This document shows positions 43,737 to 52,880 of a stretch of 64,000 nt of DNA, piece after piece (the first letter of the stretch is position 1; the number at the start of each line of letters is the position of its first letter). Both the position numbers and the translations under genes were made by a program. Below the pieces are notes generated by a model. That model did no database searches, had not been told where the DNA came from, and saw nothing but the letters and a program-made list of their open reading frames with translations. This DNA comes from Collinsella sp. (GTDB lineage Bacteria; Actinomycetota; Coriobacteriia; Coriobacteriales; Coriobacteriaceae). The stretch is from contig DXZQ01000010.1 of assembly GCA_019419585.1 (NCBI GenBank), positions 21,729 through 85,728 on the forward strand, given 5' to 3'.

Positions 43737-45125
43737 ATGAGGAAAGTGATCACATATGGAACGTACGACCTTCTGCACCGGGGCCATGTGCGCCTGCTGG
43801 AACGCGCCAAGGCGCTCGGCGACTACCTGGTCGTGGGCGTAACCGCCGATGGCTTCGACAAGGTGCGCGGGAAGATTAACGTTTCCCAAACCCTCAACGA
43901 GCGCATGCGTTCTGTCCAAGAGCTCGGGATTGCTGACGAAGTAATCGTTGAAGAGTACGAGGGCCAGAAGATTGACGACATCAGACGTATGGGAATTGAT
44001 GTGTTCACCGTAGGCTCTGACTGGGTTGGTAAGTTCGACTATCTCAGGGAATACTGTGAGGTGGTCTACCTTGATCGTACGCAAGGCGTCTCGAGCACCG
44101 AGCTTCGCGCCGAAAGTGGACATCTACGAATGGGGTACGTGGGCAAGCGTGTGCTAGTGGAGAAGTATCTGCGTGAAAGTGCCTTCGTGAATGGCGTTGA
44201 CCCCACCTGCGCGATGATCGACAGTGATGGAAGCCTCGCAGGCTGTGGCTTAGTCGAACAGGTTAATGATTTCGATGAGATAGTCGGTCGATGCGACGCA
44301 ATCTACCTTGCATCGCATCCCAATCAGCACTATGGACAGATTAAGCGAGCGCTTGAGGCGGGCAAACATGTTCTATGTGAGAGCCCCATTGCCTCAACGC
44401 GTGAGGCGTGCCAGGAACTGCAGGCGCTCGCACGCTCAAAGGGCCTCGTTTTGGCCGACGCGATCAAGACGGCGTATTCAACGGCCTACCATCGACTGCT
44501 TCTGCTCGCCAAGAGTGGTCACATTGGACGAGTTCTGTCGGTGCGCGCTGTATGCACCAGCCTTGTTGATCTTGGCAGTGAGGACATCTCGAGCGTTGAG
44601 GGCAAGTGGTCGAGCTCCAAAGCCTGGGGTCCAGCAGCGTTGCTGCCCATCTTGCAGCTACTCGGAACTAATTATCAATCAGCCGATTTTGTAAGGGCCG
44701 ACCTTGAAGGTCACGCTGGCTTTGACGCGTTTGGTGAGATCCGACTGGCATTCGAGGATGGCTACGGCGAGGCGGTTTTCGGCAAGGCGGCTAAATCTGA
44801 GGGGTCGCTTGTGGTTTCCGGCACGGATGGCTACATTTACGTACCCGCTCCCTGGTGGAAAACAGACTACTTCGAGGTACGCAAAGAGGATCCTTCTCAA
44901 AACAAGCGGTATTTCTTCCAGCTTGACGGCGAGGGAATTCGCAACGAGCTCGTCGAGTTCGCGCGAGCAGCTGAGCGTGGAGGCAAATGCGGTCTTTACA
45001 TCGATGATAGTGTGTCCGCCGCCATAGCTGGCCTGCTGGGCCAATTCGACGCAAGTAAAGACCACATCGAACTGTCGCCTATCAAGCTCGGGAGCGACAC
45101 CTGTGGTGAAGGCGTAGCGAGGTAG
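43737..45125 (+). CDS. Cytidylyltransferase (TagD-like) fused to Gfo/Idh/MocA-type oxidoreductase
   Basis: A 462-residue fusion. Residues about 1-130 form a TagD/GCT-type nucleotidyltransferase: ITYGTYDLLHRGHVRLLERA holds the HxGH motif and YLDRTQGVSSTELR the RTxGxSTT-like end. Residues about 140-462 resemble Gfo/Idh/MocA oxidoreductases: AIYLASHPNQHYGQIKRALE, then AGKHVLCESPIASTREACQE with the EKP-like motif changed to ESP. The N-terminal Rossmann glycine loop is not standard (GYVGKRVLVEKY). A long frame upstream of 43737 only overlaps the GNAT gene; the ATG has GGGAAGG upstream. The fusion could reduce and CDP-activate one three-carbon or amino-alcohol phosphate. The two activities are family inference. 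Confidence 0.88.
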   Translation: MRKVITYGTYDLLHRGHVRLLERAKALGDYLVVGVTADGFDKVRGKINVSQTLNERMRSVQELGIADEVIVEEYEGQKIDDIRRMGIDVFTVGSDWVGKFDYLREYCEVVYLDRTQGVSSTELRAESGHLRMGYVGKRVLVEKYLRESAFVNGVDPTCAMIDSDGSLAGCGLVEQVNDFDEIVGRCDAIYLASHPNQHYGQIKRALEAGKHVLCESPIASTREACQELQALARSKGLVLADAIKTAYSTAYHRLLLLAKSGHIGRVLSVRAVCTSLVDLGSEDISSVEGKWSSSKAWGPAALLPILQLLGTNYQSADFVRADLEGHAGFDAFGEIRLAFEDGYGEAVFGKAAKSEGSLVVSGTDGYIYVPAPWWKTDYFEVRKEDPSQNKRYFFQLDGEGIRNELVEFARAAERGGKCGLYIDDSVSAAIAGLLGQFDASKDHIELSPIKLGSDTCGEGVAR

Positions 45126-45490
45126 ACTCGTTTAGATATACACTCGACCCATTAATCATGCTGTAATCTGAAGCATGCGGGAGTGGTGACTATCATTCGT
45201 CTAGGTGATAGCGGTCAGTATCTCAATTGCATGCTTATCTTTCATTGATTTAATTACAACGCAAGCAGCAACTTGCGAATAACGGAAGCCGAAATTTAGC
45301 TACTTCCACGTAAACTCTCTCCATGAGTTTTGACTTAGGTTAGTCCAAAAAATGACTACGTCAACTTGCGATCCAACCTAAACCTACCGTAGGCACTTGA
45401 ATGTGTCTTCGCTATTTGGTATTTGACTAAACAAAACAAATGAAGGACCCTTTGCTAGGGTCATGATGATTACATAATTTGATTTAGAAT
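45126..45490. other. AT-rich gap after the polysaccharide operon
   Basis: 365 bases with no convincing reading frame, promoter or RNA gene. GGACCC TTTGCTA GGGTC near 45446 is a small hairpin. It probably contains the 3' untranslated end of the operon before the terminator at 45491. Confidence 0.5.
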
Positions 45491-45530
45491 CAGGCTCACA
45501 TTAGTTATGTCTATGTGAGCCTGGTTTTTT
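45491..45530 (+). terminator. Terminator downstream of polysaccharide operon
   Basis: CAGGCTCACA (45491-45500) pairs perfectly with TGTGAGCCTG (45514-45523), followed by GTTTTTT. It is the first clear terminator after the operon, 365 bases past its last stop. Confidence 0.85.
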
Positions 45531-45823
45531 AGCAAGTGCCTGCAAGTCTCTATACGGGCAGTCATGCAAATAAGAATCTGTATCATTTATTTGTATTTCT
45601 AACGGTTTAGATATCGTGCGACACCGCGCCTGCCCTAAGCTGCGGTAGGTCGCGTCGGTCATTAGGATATGGCGCACCACCCTTGCGATCGGGTACCATC
45701 TGTCCCAGGCCAGGTTGACCCGGAACTTCCAGGCGCGTCAGTGATCGCATAGTCCCACTATTTGGGAGCTGAATTAAAGAATCCTGAATGCAGAACGATA
45801 ATTGTAGTATTGCCAATTGATTT

Positions 45824-46483
45824 TTGATTGCGGAGGAGACGATAGATCTAACGAATCTACCTGAGTACATCTCAGCGATTGAGGCAATCATCGCGTTGCT
45901 CATTTCTTGTTACCAAGCTCGTCTCAGCAATAAACAGTCTCTATTCAATCGACGTTTAAATATATGGATAACCGTCGATAAACTCATGAGTGTTTACGCA
46001 AAAAACGCGAAGAACTTGGAACATGATGACGAACCGCAAATGGCTATCGACCTACTATTTGTATGGCTGACTAACACTACGTACCTGCAATCAATTTCAG
46101 CCTCAATTAATAAGGTGTTAGATGCCGACCTTCAACTCAAATTGCATTTAAAGCTTGATGAAATGAGATCGATCGCCATGGAGGCGAGATTTTGCTTCAA
46201 GGGAAAGAGCGGAGAGGCAATTGCCGAATTCATAGAAGCTTACCAATCCCTTTTGTTTTCAATGTATCAGTATCAGATTCTATTTAATAAGATGCTCCAG
46301 AATGCAAGGGAATATCAATGGACGCTTGAACAGGCTTATGAAAGGTTAGATGAGCCCAATCAACGGAAAGAACTCTTTGAGAAAGAAAATGCTCTTGCCG
46401 CTTCATACAAGACTCTATGTCAGCAAAAGATACGAGGTGCGATTCAGCACCAAATAAAACTAACAGGCTCTATATGGCGCTGA
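45824..46483 (+). CDS. Small helical protein of unknown function
   Basis: A 219-residue AT-rich gene product that I do not recognise. One hydrophobic stretch near the N-terminus (YISAIEAIIALLISCYQA) is followed by an all-helical region rich in Leu, Gln and charged residues (for example SINKVLDADLQLKLHLKLDE). The start is unsure: TTG 45824 has no ribosome site, while GGAGGAG at 45832-45838 would point to a start near 45842, where only ATA is in frame. It opens the accessory island and precedes a coding-like scrap and the YobI-like gene. Function unknown. Confidence 0.55.
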   Translation: MIAEETIDLTNLPEYISAIEAIIALLISCYQARLSNKQSLFNRRLNIWITVDKLMSVYAKNAKNLEHDDEPQMAIDLLFVWLTNTTYLQSISASINKVLDADLQLKLHLKLDEMRSIAMEARFCFKGKSGEAIAEFIEAYQSLLFSMYQYQILFNKMLQNAREYQWTLEQAYERLDEPNQRKELFEKENALAASYKTLCQQKIRGAIQHQIKLTGSIWR

Positions 46484-46514
46484 GAGAATCGATGGATTAC
46501 GTGATGACTGGTAA

Positions 46515-46752
46515 CAGCACTCAGTTTCTACTGAGATTCTAAACAAGCTATGTACTGATGTAGTTCTAATTGACCCTAGTGTCTCATTTGCTGGTATCCG
46601 TCTGCCACTCGAGCACTTTTGGGATATGGCAATACGAAATAAATGTCAGATCACATTGTGTCATAGGTCAACTCAAGAAATACTTATTGAAAAGCGCTTA
46701 ATAGCAATAAGGGAGGGGTATGTGAGCAGTTGCCGATTTGCCCCTTTCAAAT
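46515..46752 (+). pseudogene. Coding remnant without a start
   Basis: An open frame reads TEILNKLCTDVVLIDPSVSF, LPLEHFWDMAIRNKCQ and TLCHRSTQEILIEKRLIAI before stopping at TAA. The composition is protein-like, yet no ATG, GTG or TTG lies in the first half and a stop is directly upstream. It may be the tail of a decayed gene, or part of the gene at 45824 after a frameshift. The rest of 46484-46936 shows nothing else. Confidence 0.35.
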
Positions 46753-46936
46753 AAAACCAATTTGGTACTTATTAAGTCTTATGGGTCGGTCCCGTCCATC
46801 TTTACTAGACCATAAGCTGATACCATATTTTTATTCAAGTCGGCAATTAGCGCTCCCGACTTGATTCCATCGTCTTAATACCATTTACCCAAATGTATTA
46901 AGTAATGCGGCTTTATATCGGAAGGTTGGTTACGCC

Positions 46937-49900
46937 TTGAGCATTTTTAGCAAATTCCGGCTTCCTTCCAAGGAGGGAATTTGCCAGGAAAATCAACTTA
47001 GGCCAATGACTCCAAAGTATGATTCTAGTCAACATGGTCGTTACGTTGGCCGGCTTAACGATGCTCTATATAAGCAAAATTGCAAAAATGTAGCTCTCTC
47101 AGGATCTTATGGAAGTGGCAAGAGCAGCATTTTGGAACAATTTGCTAAAGAAGCGAAGGCGGGTGGTCATTATATTGCAAAAGTTAGTTTGGCAAATTTT
47201 TGTACCGGCACGAGCAGCATTGGGCCAGATTCCAAACTTTCAACAACAGCATTACTTGAACGCGAAATCTTAGGCCAGCTTCTTTATCAAGGAGACCCTT
47301 CGAAAGCAAGTAAGTCGTCATTCAATCAAGTTCATAACATCGCCCTATATCGTCAGATTCCGAAAATCCTATCCCTATCGTTAGTTCTATTTACAGCCAT
47401 TATCATCGCGATGCTTCTCCCAGGCGCCATAAAGGGAGATGCCGAACGCTGGTTCAATGCTCTAGCGAGCATGAATGATGATTCCCTGCATCATTGTTTA
47501 TTGATACTCATCGCCATAGCTGCCGTTACGTTTTTCCTGACTACAATTATTTCTGCATGTCTACTTTCGTCTATAAACAGCCTGCATCTAAAATCAATCT
47601 CGACATCAGGCTTGAACCTATCGCTCGATAAGGAAGTCGGCGACTCTTCATACTTCAATAAATATAGGGACGAGCTTATTTATCTCTTCGAAATTAATAA
47701 GTACGACACCGTAATTTTCGAAGATATTGATCGCTTTGACGATCTGGGCATTTTTGACGAACTGCGGAAACTCAATGACCTTTTAAACTTAGCGCCTGGC
47801 ATTGTTGGCAAAAATGGCAATAAGGTTGTTAGATTTGTATATGCTATAAAGGACAGCATATTTACCTTTGGTAATGAGTCCAAAGGAGCTTCAAAAGAAG
47901 TTCTTGGCTCCGGTCGTGTCAAGTTTTTCGACATGGTCATTTCTGTAGTGCCGTTTATTTCTAAGTTAATGCCAATGAAATGGCCGCCAAGGTTTTCGTT
48001 TCGGAGCTAAAGGATGCCGGTCAGACAGACGAAAGTGCGCGCTATTCTGATTTACTTCTTCTGGCCGCTCCATATATTGCAGACATGCGCTTGATGGTCA
48101 GCATCCGTAATGACTATCTGGTCATGACACATGAAATGGGTTCCCCTTCTTTCGGTAGTCCCTCTGCATTGGGGTTGACCTGTACAGGCATTTTAGCAAT
48201 TGCTATTTATAAAAACCTCTATCCTCTTGAATATGAGGACCTTCGAATCGGCAAGGGCAAGTTAAATGAGCTGTACGACATACATCAAAAGGGGATTAAT
48301 CGATTGCTTCCGCAGTATTTGGCTGCAACTAAACTCGTCCAACGCTTCAAAGAACACGGTGATCTTGTGGATGAGATTGCCGAAACGCTGGGCAATGAGC
48401 TTAAGGAGGCTTTGGATGAACGCGTCTATTCAATAAGCTGTCTATCAATAGGAAATAATTCTTTTGACACGCGAAGCAATTACTCTGACAGCATATTTCG
48501 AAAGAGTTTCTGGGTAGAGTTCTTTTCACTTAACCCCGAGGAATTCCTCTATATCGGCCATGGTCCCAATTATGGCAGCGAAGGTGTAAGGCTGACCAAA
48601 AGAGAGTTTCTTGACTTAGTTGGTATCGATTTGCCTGATATCGGAATGAAAGTTCTGTTGAACGATGGATTTAGCGACACCTCGTTTGCCAGCTTAGATT
48701 CAAAAACCGAACAACTTCGTACTGCTGATTTTTATTCTAAGCAAGATTTGCTTTGTCCAATCAATACCAATGGAGGGGAAGAGCGTCTTGAATCCTTTGC
48801 CAAAATTGTTAAACAAATAATAGGCGACGAACTTGTTTGCGAACTTATTAGGAAGGGTTATATAAGAAAAGACTTTGACCTTTACATATCTAAATATCCT
48901 ACTGATGCAAAGCCGCGCGTTATTAACTTTGTCTATCACTGCTATCAGCGCGGTGTTCAGGACCTCGATTATTTCTTAGATGATGACGATTGCAATGCAG
49001 TTTTTAAAATCATTCCGACCGTTCACTTGGATCGTCCTTGTTGTTTCAACCGTTATTTGCTGTCGCATATTCTTGGCGGAGGGAACGCTCCTTCAGCCAA
49101 TGTTGGTCGTGATGCAGTCATTACAACTGTAAACGGTATCGTCAACAATTACACAAGCTCAGGAAGACAGATAATCGAACGCTTGCTTGAGGAATATCCC
49201 AACAATAAGAGTCTTGTGCACAAGTTTATTTCGGCATTGCTTAATCAAACCGAGCGTAGCTTCGATATCCTCATTGAGTCATCAGGGAGCGTTTGCGCGA
49301 CTCAGTCCCAGCGCGAGCTTGTTTCCTATGCTTTTGCGAACATGAATCTGGATGTTTCTTATACATGCGAGTCGAGTTCTTCCTGGCTGTCGAAAAATAT
49401 TGAGACCATGTCAATCGCTGATGCAGTCTCAAACGAAACTAGGGCTAATGTTATAGCGAATTATCTCAGTAGATGTTCAATTACCATTCACAAGCTAAGC
49501 GCTCTTGGAACTGAACTCAGCTCTTCGGTTGCCGAACTTGGAAACTATGACGTCACGCGCGCCAACTTGTTGTCTGCATGCAAAGCATCGGATCTTCCAA
49601 CGCTAGACACGCTCGAGGAAGCATATGCTTCTGTCTATAGAAGGGTCGTTTCTTCTGAGGATTCGCTTAATTCTTACCTGACGGCTTTATATCCAGCTGA
49701 ATATTCGATTGCTGGATTCCCGCCCTTTATCTTTACTAGCCTCTGTCGAGCTGCGGAGTCATGGAGCGATTCGGCCAACGTTGACGAACTCGCAAGTTCA
49801 ATCATTGCCAAAATAAAACTAGACGGTGGCGAAGTTAATCTGAATGAACTCGATTCTAACAATTCAATTGATAATACAGGCGCCATGGGAATCGCGCTGG

Positions 49901-50556
49901 TTCGAGAGCTCGTTTTCAACCAAAAAGTTGCAGGGACATTAAGCAATGCGAACCTTATCTTGAAGCTCGAAAGTGTCGATGATTTGAGTAGCGAACTTCG
50001 CCTGTTTGATAGATTTATAAAACAATTTCCGATTATTGAAATGCCTGTCGAACAAAATCTGGGTGATTCTGTCGTTCTGGATCTAGCTATTGGATTATTG
50101 TACAAGGCACATCTGACATCTACCAATTTGCTCAACGCAATGACCAGGCTAAGAGCGATTAACAGAAGCGTTTTCCCTCTTACGATTGATAAGGAATCGA
50201 TTGATAAAATGCATTGCTATGACCCTGCCCTCGTTGAGCTGACTGAAAGAAACTTTATTGGACCAACAAAGACTGTTTATGAGTATTTAGACGGACCCAA
50301 GTGGAATTCTCGCAGGAAGGTTCTAAAGAGGCTGTTGCAAAAATATCCTACGAAAGACCGGTCTATCCTACCTCGTATCTTTTCGTGTGATTTGCCTAGA
50401 ATTGTCTCGGCTGCAAATTCCTGGGAATCTTGGTTGGCTGCGGATATCGCATCTAATCCGCACTATTACCTTGATCAGAGCTGCAAGGATGATTCCGAAA
50501 AGGCGAAGGTGATTGCGGAGATTGAAGATAGGGCCAAAAAGCACGGTCTTCTATAG
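46937..50556 (+). pseudogene. YobI-like P-loop NTPase gene, split by a one-base frameshift
   Basis: Two frames, 46937-48010 and 47980-50556, form one protein of about 1206 residues if a single A is restored at 47967-47969: PFISKL then runs on as NANEMAAKVFVSELKDAG. The N-terminal part has Walker A SGSYGSGKSSILEQF, two TM helices (IPKILSLSLVLFTAIIIAML; LLILIAIAAVTFFLTTIISA) and Walker B-like TVIFEDIDRFDDL. The long C-terminal part is helical, without motifs I know. This matches the YobI-like P-loop NTPase family, membrane-linked STAND/KAP-type ATPases of about 1200 residues in defence islands. Start TTG 46937 has GGAAGG about 11 bases upstream. The break may be a real mutation, phase variation or a sequencing error. 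Confidence 0.75.
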
Positions 50557-50683
50557 TTTGCTCGACCTTTACGGCAACTACTAGCGGCATACGTCTACGC
50601 AGCTTGTATGCGAATGCCGCCAGTAAAGCATGAGTCTGCGCCACGCCATCAAGATCGGCATGTTCGACGCACGATAGATCTAT

Positions 50684-50960
50684 TCAATAAGGAACGTAGA
50701 AATATACAGCGGAACAAGCATTCTGGCTAAAAGGATCGGTGAACGGGCGATTGCGTTCTGCGACAGCCCGTTCACCGACCTCAGCCTCAGTGCCCTCCTG
50801 GCCTTGATCCTTCTCGCCAGATGGAACCTCCTCATTCCCTGGACTGCATGGCAGCCCGAGCGTAACGGAGATGCGCGGGGAGGCGTTTAATGGCGGTGCC
50901 GAACGGCAATATCCGGCCGGGTGGTCGGCGGTGCCGATTCGCAATATAGGTGGTGTCGAA
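50684..50960 (-). mobile_element. IS21-type element remnant (end repeats and start of istA)
   Basis: Two 21-base direct repeats, GGCGGTGCCGAACGGCAATAT (50892-50912, first 20 shown in the main: GGCGGTGCCG then CAATAT) and a variant at 50927-50947, precede a partial third copy. Such repeats are usual at IS21 ends. On the minus strand from ATG 50835 the frame reads MRRFHLARRIKARRALRLRS then VNGLSQNAIARS, like the N-terminal HTH of IstA, and soon degenerates. A 12-base-stem hairpin (50737-50748 with 50766-50777) lies inside. The rest of the element is gone. Confidence 0.45.
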
Positions 50961-51110
50961 AGGGCCTAGGGCTCAACTGGGAAGAGCATGGTATTTGGGG
51001 ACACCTCCGCTCCCCGAATCATCACCTGCTGTCTAAACTGTTAACTCATCAATCCATCAGCAGGAATACAATTGCATCATCATTAATATGATTGCTAAGG
51101 AGATACTTTA

Positions 51111-52016
51111 ATGCCCGGATTGTTCGCGATGCACTCACTTGTTGTCTATAGGCTTTGGGCAAATACCTATAGACACAAGGAGGAAAGACTTGATGTCTCG
51201 AATTACGGCAACAAACCTTTACTAGACTACATTTTTAGCTTTGTTAATGACAATAACGCGCCGTTTCAAGTAAATGAAGGTGAACGGTTCATTCAGTTCG
51301 ATTCTTATAGGCAAATAAATGACAGTGTTTTAATCAATCTAAAAACTGGTCGCGCGGGACTTCATGTTGATGTCGTTGACACAAGAACAATGACCGATAG
51401 TGGAATTTCCTACACAGAGGAAATGGCCGGTATGGTCCCTTCTAGGCTACTCATTAAATGTACTCCTGGATTAGGCTATGCGCTGATTGGGATTGAATCA
51501 GTTCCGAATGGCGGAGGCGCCTCAGTGCCAGTTACAGCACTAAAGAATTATATTGCCAGTCATTCAACAGGAATATCCTTAAAATCAGAACGAGTGCAAG
51601 AAAGGTCTGCACTTGACGCATTTACGGGAGTGGAGCAATTCGAACTTCGCCGTTATCGCCCCTCCAAAAACATTGAAGACGGTAACGTGGCAAACGTGGG
51701 AACTATGTCATTCATTGCAAAACATAAAAGAGGCCTTCGCATCCCTCTAGCGACAATTGATATGATTAAAGACAAGAAAGCGGTTGCGGAGTATTTTGGC
51801 GTTACGAGCAACTATTCTGGTCGAGAAGAAGTTTTTGCCACGCTAAAGCAACGTGACGGAAAACCTAAAACGTTTATGCTTGATAAGGAATTCGCAGTTC
51901 CCATAACTGAAGTATTAAATGAATCAGGACAGCCGCCACTTTCTGATGATCAGTTTATCGCCGTTTGTCTTGATAGTTTCGCTAGAGCAGAGGATGTTTT
52001 CAATAGAGATAAATAG
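51111..52016 (+). CDS. Soluble protein of unknown function, first gene of a two-gene unit
   Basis: A 301-residue protein I do not recognise. It begins MPGLFAMHSLVVYRLWANTY and has mixed alpha/beta composition, no signal peptide and no TM helix. Notable segments are LINLKTGRAGLHVDVVDTRT, CTPGLGYALIGIESVPNGGG and FELRRYRPSKNIEDGNVA. The region IPLATIDMIKDKKAVAEYFG looks like a helical module. Low GC and an AAGGAG-like GCTAAGGAG site 8-10 bases upstream of the ATG support a real gene. A membrane protein follows 30 bases later. The position in a defence island suggests an immunity role; this is inference. Confidence 0.7.
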   Translation: MPGLFAMHSLVVYRLWANTYRHKEERLDVSNYGNKPLLDYIFSFVNDNNAPFQVNEGERFIQFDSYRQINDSVLINLKTGRAGLHVDVVDTRTMTDSGISYTEEMAGMVPSRLLIKCTPGLGYALIGIESVPNGGGASVPVTALKNYIASHSTGISLKSERVQERSALDAFTGVEQFELRRYRPSKNIEDGNVANVGTMSFIAKHKRGLRIPLATIDMIKDKKAVAEYFGVTSNYSGREEVFATLKQRDGKPKTFMLDKEFAVPITEVLNESGQPPLSDDQFIAVCLDSFARAEDVFNRDK

Positions 52017-52046
52017 TCTATTACGTTACTCCGGAAGGTCGGTAGC

Positions 52047-52520
52047 ATGGGCAAAATTGACTTCTGGCAACTTCTAATCAAATATATTGATACACTCCGC
52101 AATTATCAATCTAATAAAATATCGCACGGCGATATATTTGTTCAGCTAATTGTTCCTGCTTTGCTGTCGGTGGCTCTGTTTTTTAATTGGCCTGACGGCT
52201 GCATTAACCTTGAAGATTTAATATCTAATCTCATTAGCTGCATCTCTATAATTTCTGGCCTTATGTGTGGTGTTGCGGTACTTCTCTTTCAATTGCGCTT
52301 GCAAATGAGCTCTCAAATAGATCCAAAACCACTCGATCGCGAGTTTACAATGGTTGATGAATCTTTTCATATATCTATGTGGACTGTTTTGGATGGACTC
52401 TTCGTTGTTGGCTTGTTATGTATTGCCCCATTGACAAAAAACTTCAATGAGCTATTTTCAGATTCTTATTCTGTCTCGCGGCCTTCTTTCTTCTTAACTT
52501 TCTACTTGTCACACTCATGA
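52047..52520 (+). CDS. Small membrane protein, partner of the preceding gene
   Basis: A 157-residue protein with three or four predicted TM helices: FVQLIVPALLSVALFF, ISCISIISGLMCGVAVLLF, VLDGLFVVGLLCIAPL and a short last one ending FFLTFYLSHS. The abrupt hydrophobic end hints at a truncated C-terminus. CGGAAGGTCGG lies upstream of the ATG. A soluble gene plus a membrane gene 30 bases apart, in a defence-rich region, resembles sensor/effector pairs that kill by membrane damage. There is no homology I can name. Confidence 0.65.
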   Translation: MGKIDFWQLLIKYIDTLRNYQSNKISHGDIFVQLIVPALLSVALFFNWPDGCINLEDLISNLISCISIISGLMCGVAVLLFQLRLQMSSQIDPKPLDREFTMVDESFHISMWTVLDGLFVVGLLCIAPLTKNFNELFSDSYSVSRPSFFLTFYLSHS

Positions 52521-52880
52521 CTCTAAAACGAATTAGCGCTGCATACACAGCGTTTTCACGCGGCTGGAAAATGTAGTCCCAAGCCCATGAGCTTTTGATA
52601 ATAGTGCTTCACGGAGCCGCGCATATATAGAATAGTCCAAATCAAATCAGAGTTTTGCGGACGCAGTCAACGATCTCGGTTGCATACGCAATGACTTACG
52701 AACATCGTTTGACGTGATCCGCTCCTTTCACCGATTGGCAAAACGATTTACACCTAATTATTGGCACTTCTCTGGGGCATTTTCTTTGTTTATGCCTTGA
52801 TCTCGCTAAACTAATAACTGCTGCTACCAGGGCATTTTCTGGTGCACATTCTATTGGCTCAGGCGAAGATCGGAGCGGAT
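52521..52880. other. Non-coding gap before surface protein gene
   Basis: 360 bases without a supported gene. Translated frames are short and lack ribosome sites. GGGCATTTTCT occurs twice (near 52776 and 52829). The GC rises sharply at about 52880. Confidence 0.5.

Noticed and set aside
45607..45903. Minus-strand frame ending RRDLPQLRAGAVSHDI
   Set aside because: The GC-richer stretch 45607-45740 may be old coding DNA, but the frame overlaps the start of the plus-strand gene and shows no recognisable domain.
50684..50944. 86-codon minus-strand frame with PSGEKDQGQEG
   Set aside because: It overlaps the IstA-like frame and the IS21 end repeats; the overlapping LSQNAIARS frame is the more sensible reading.
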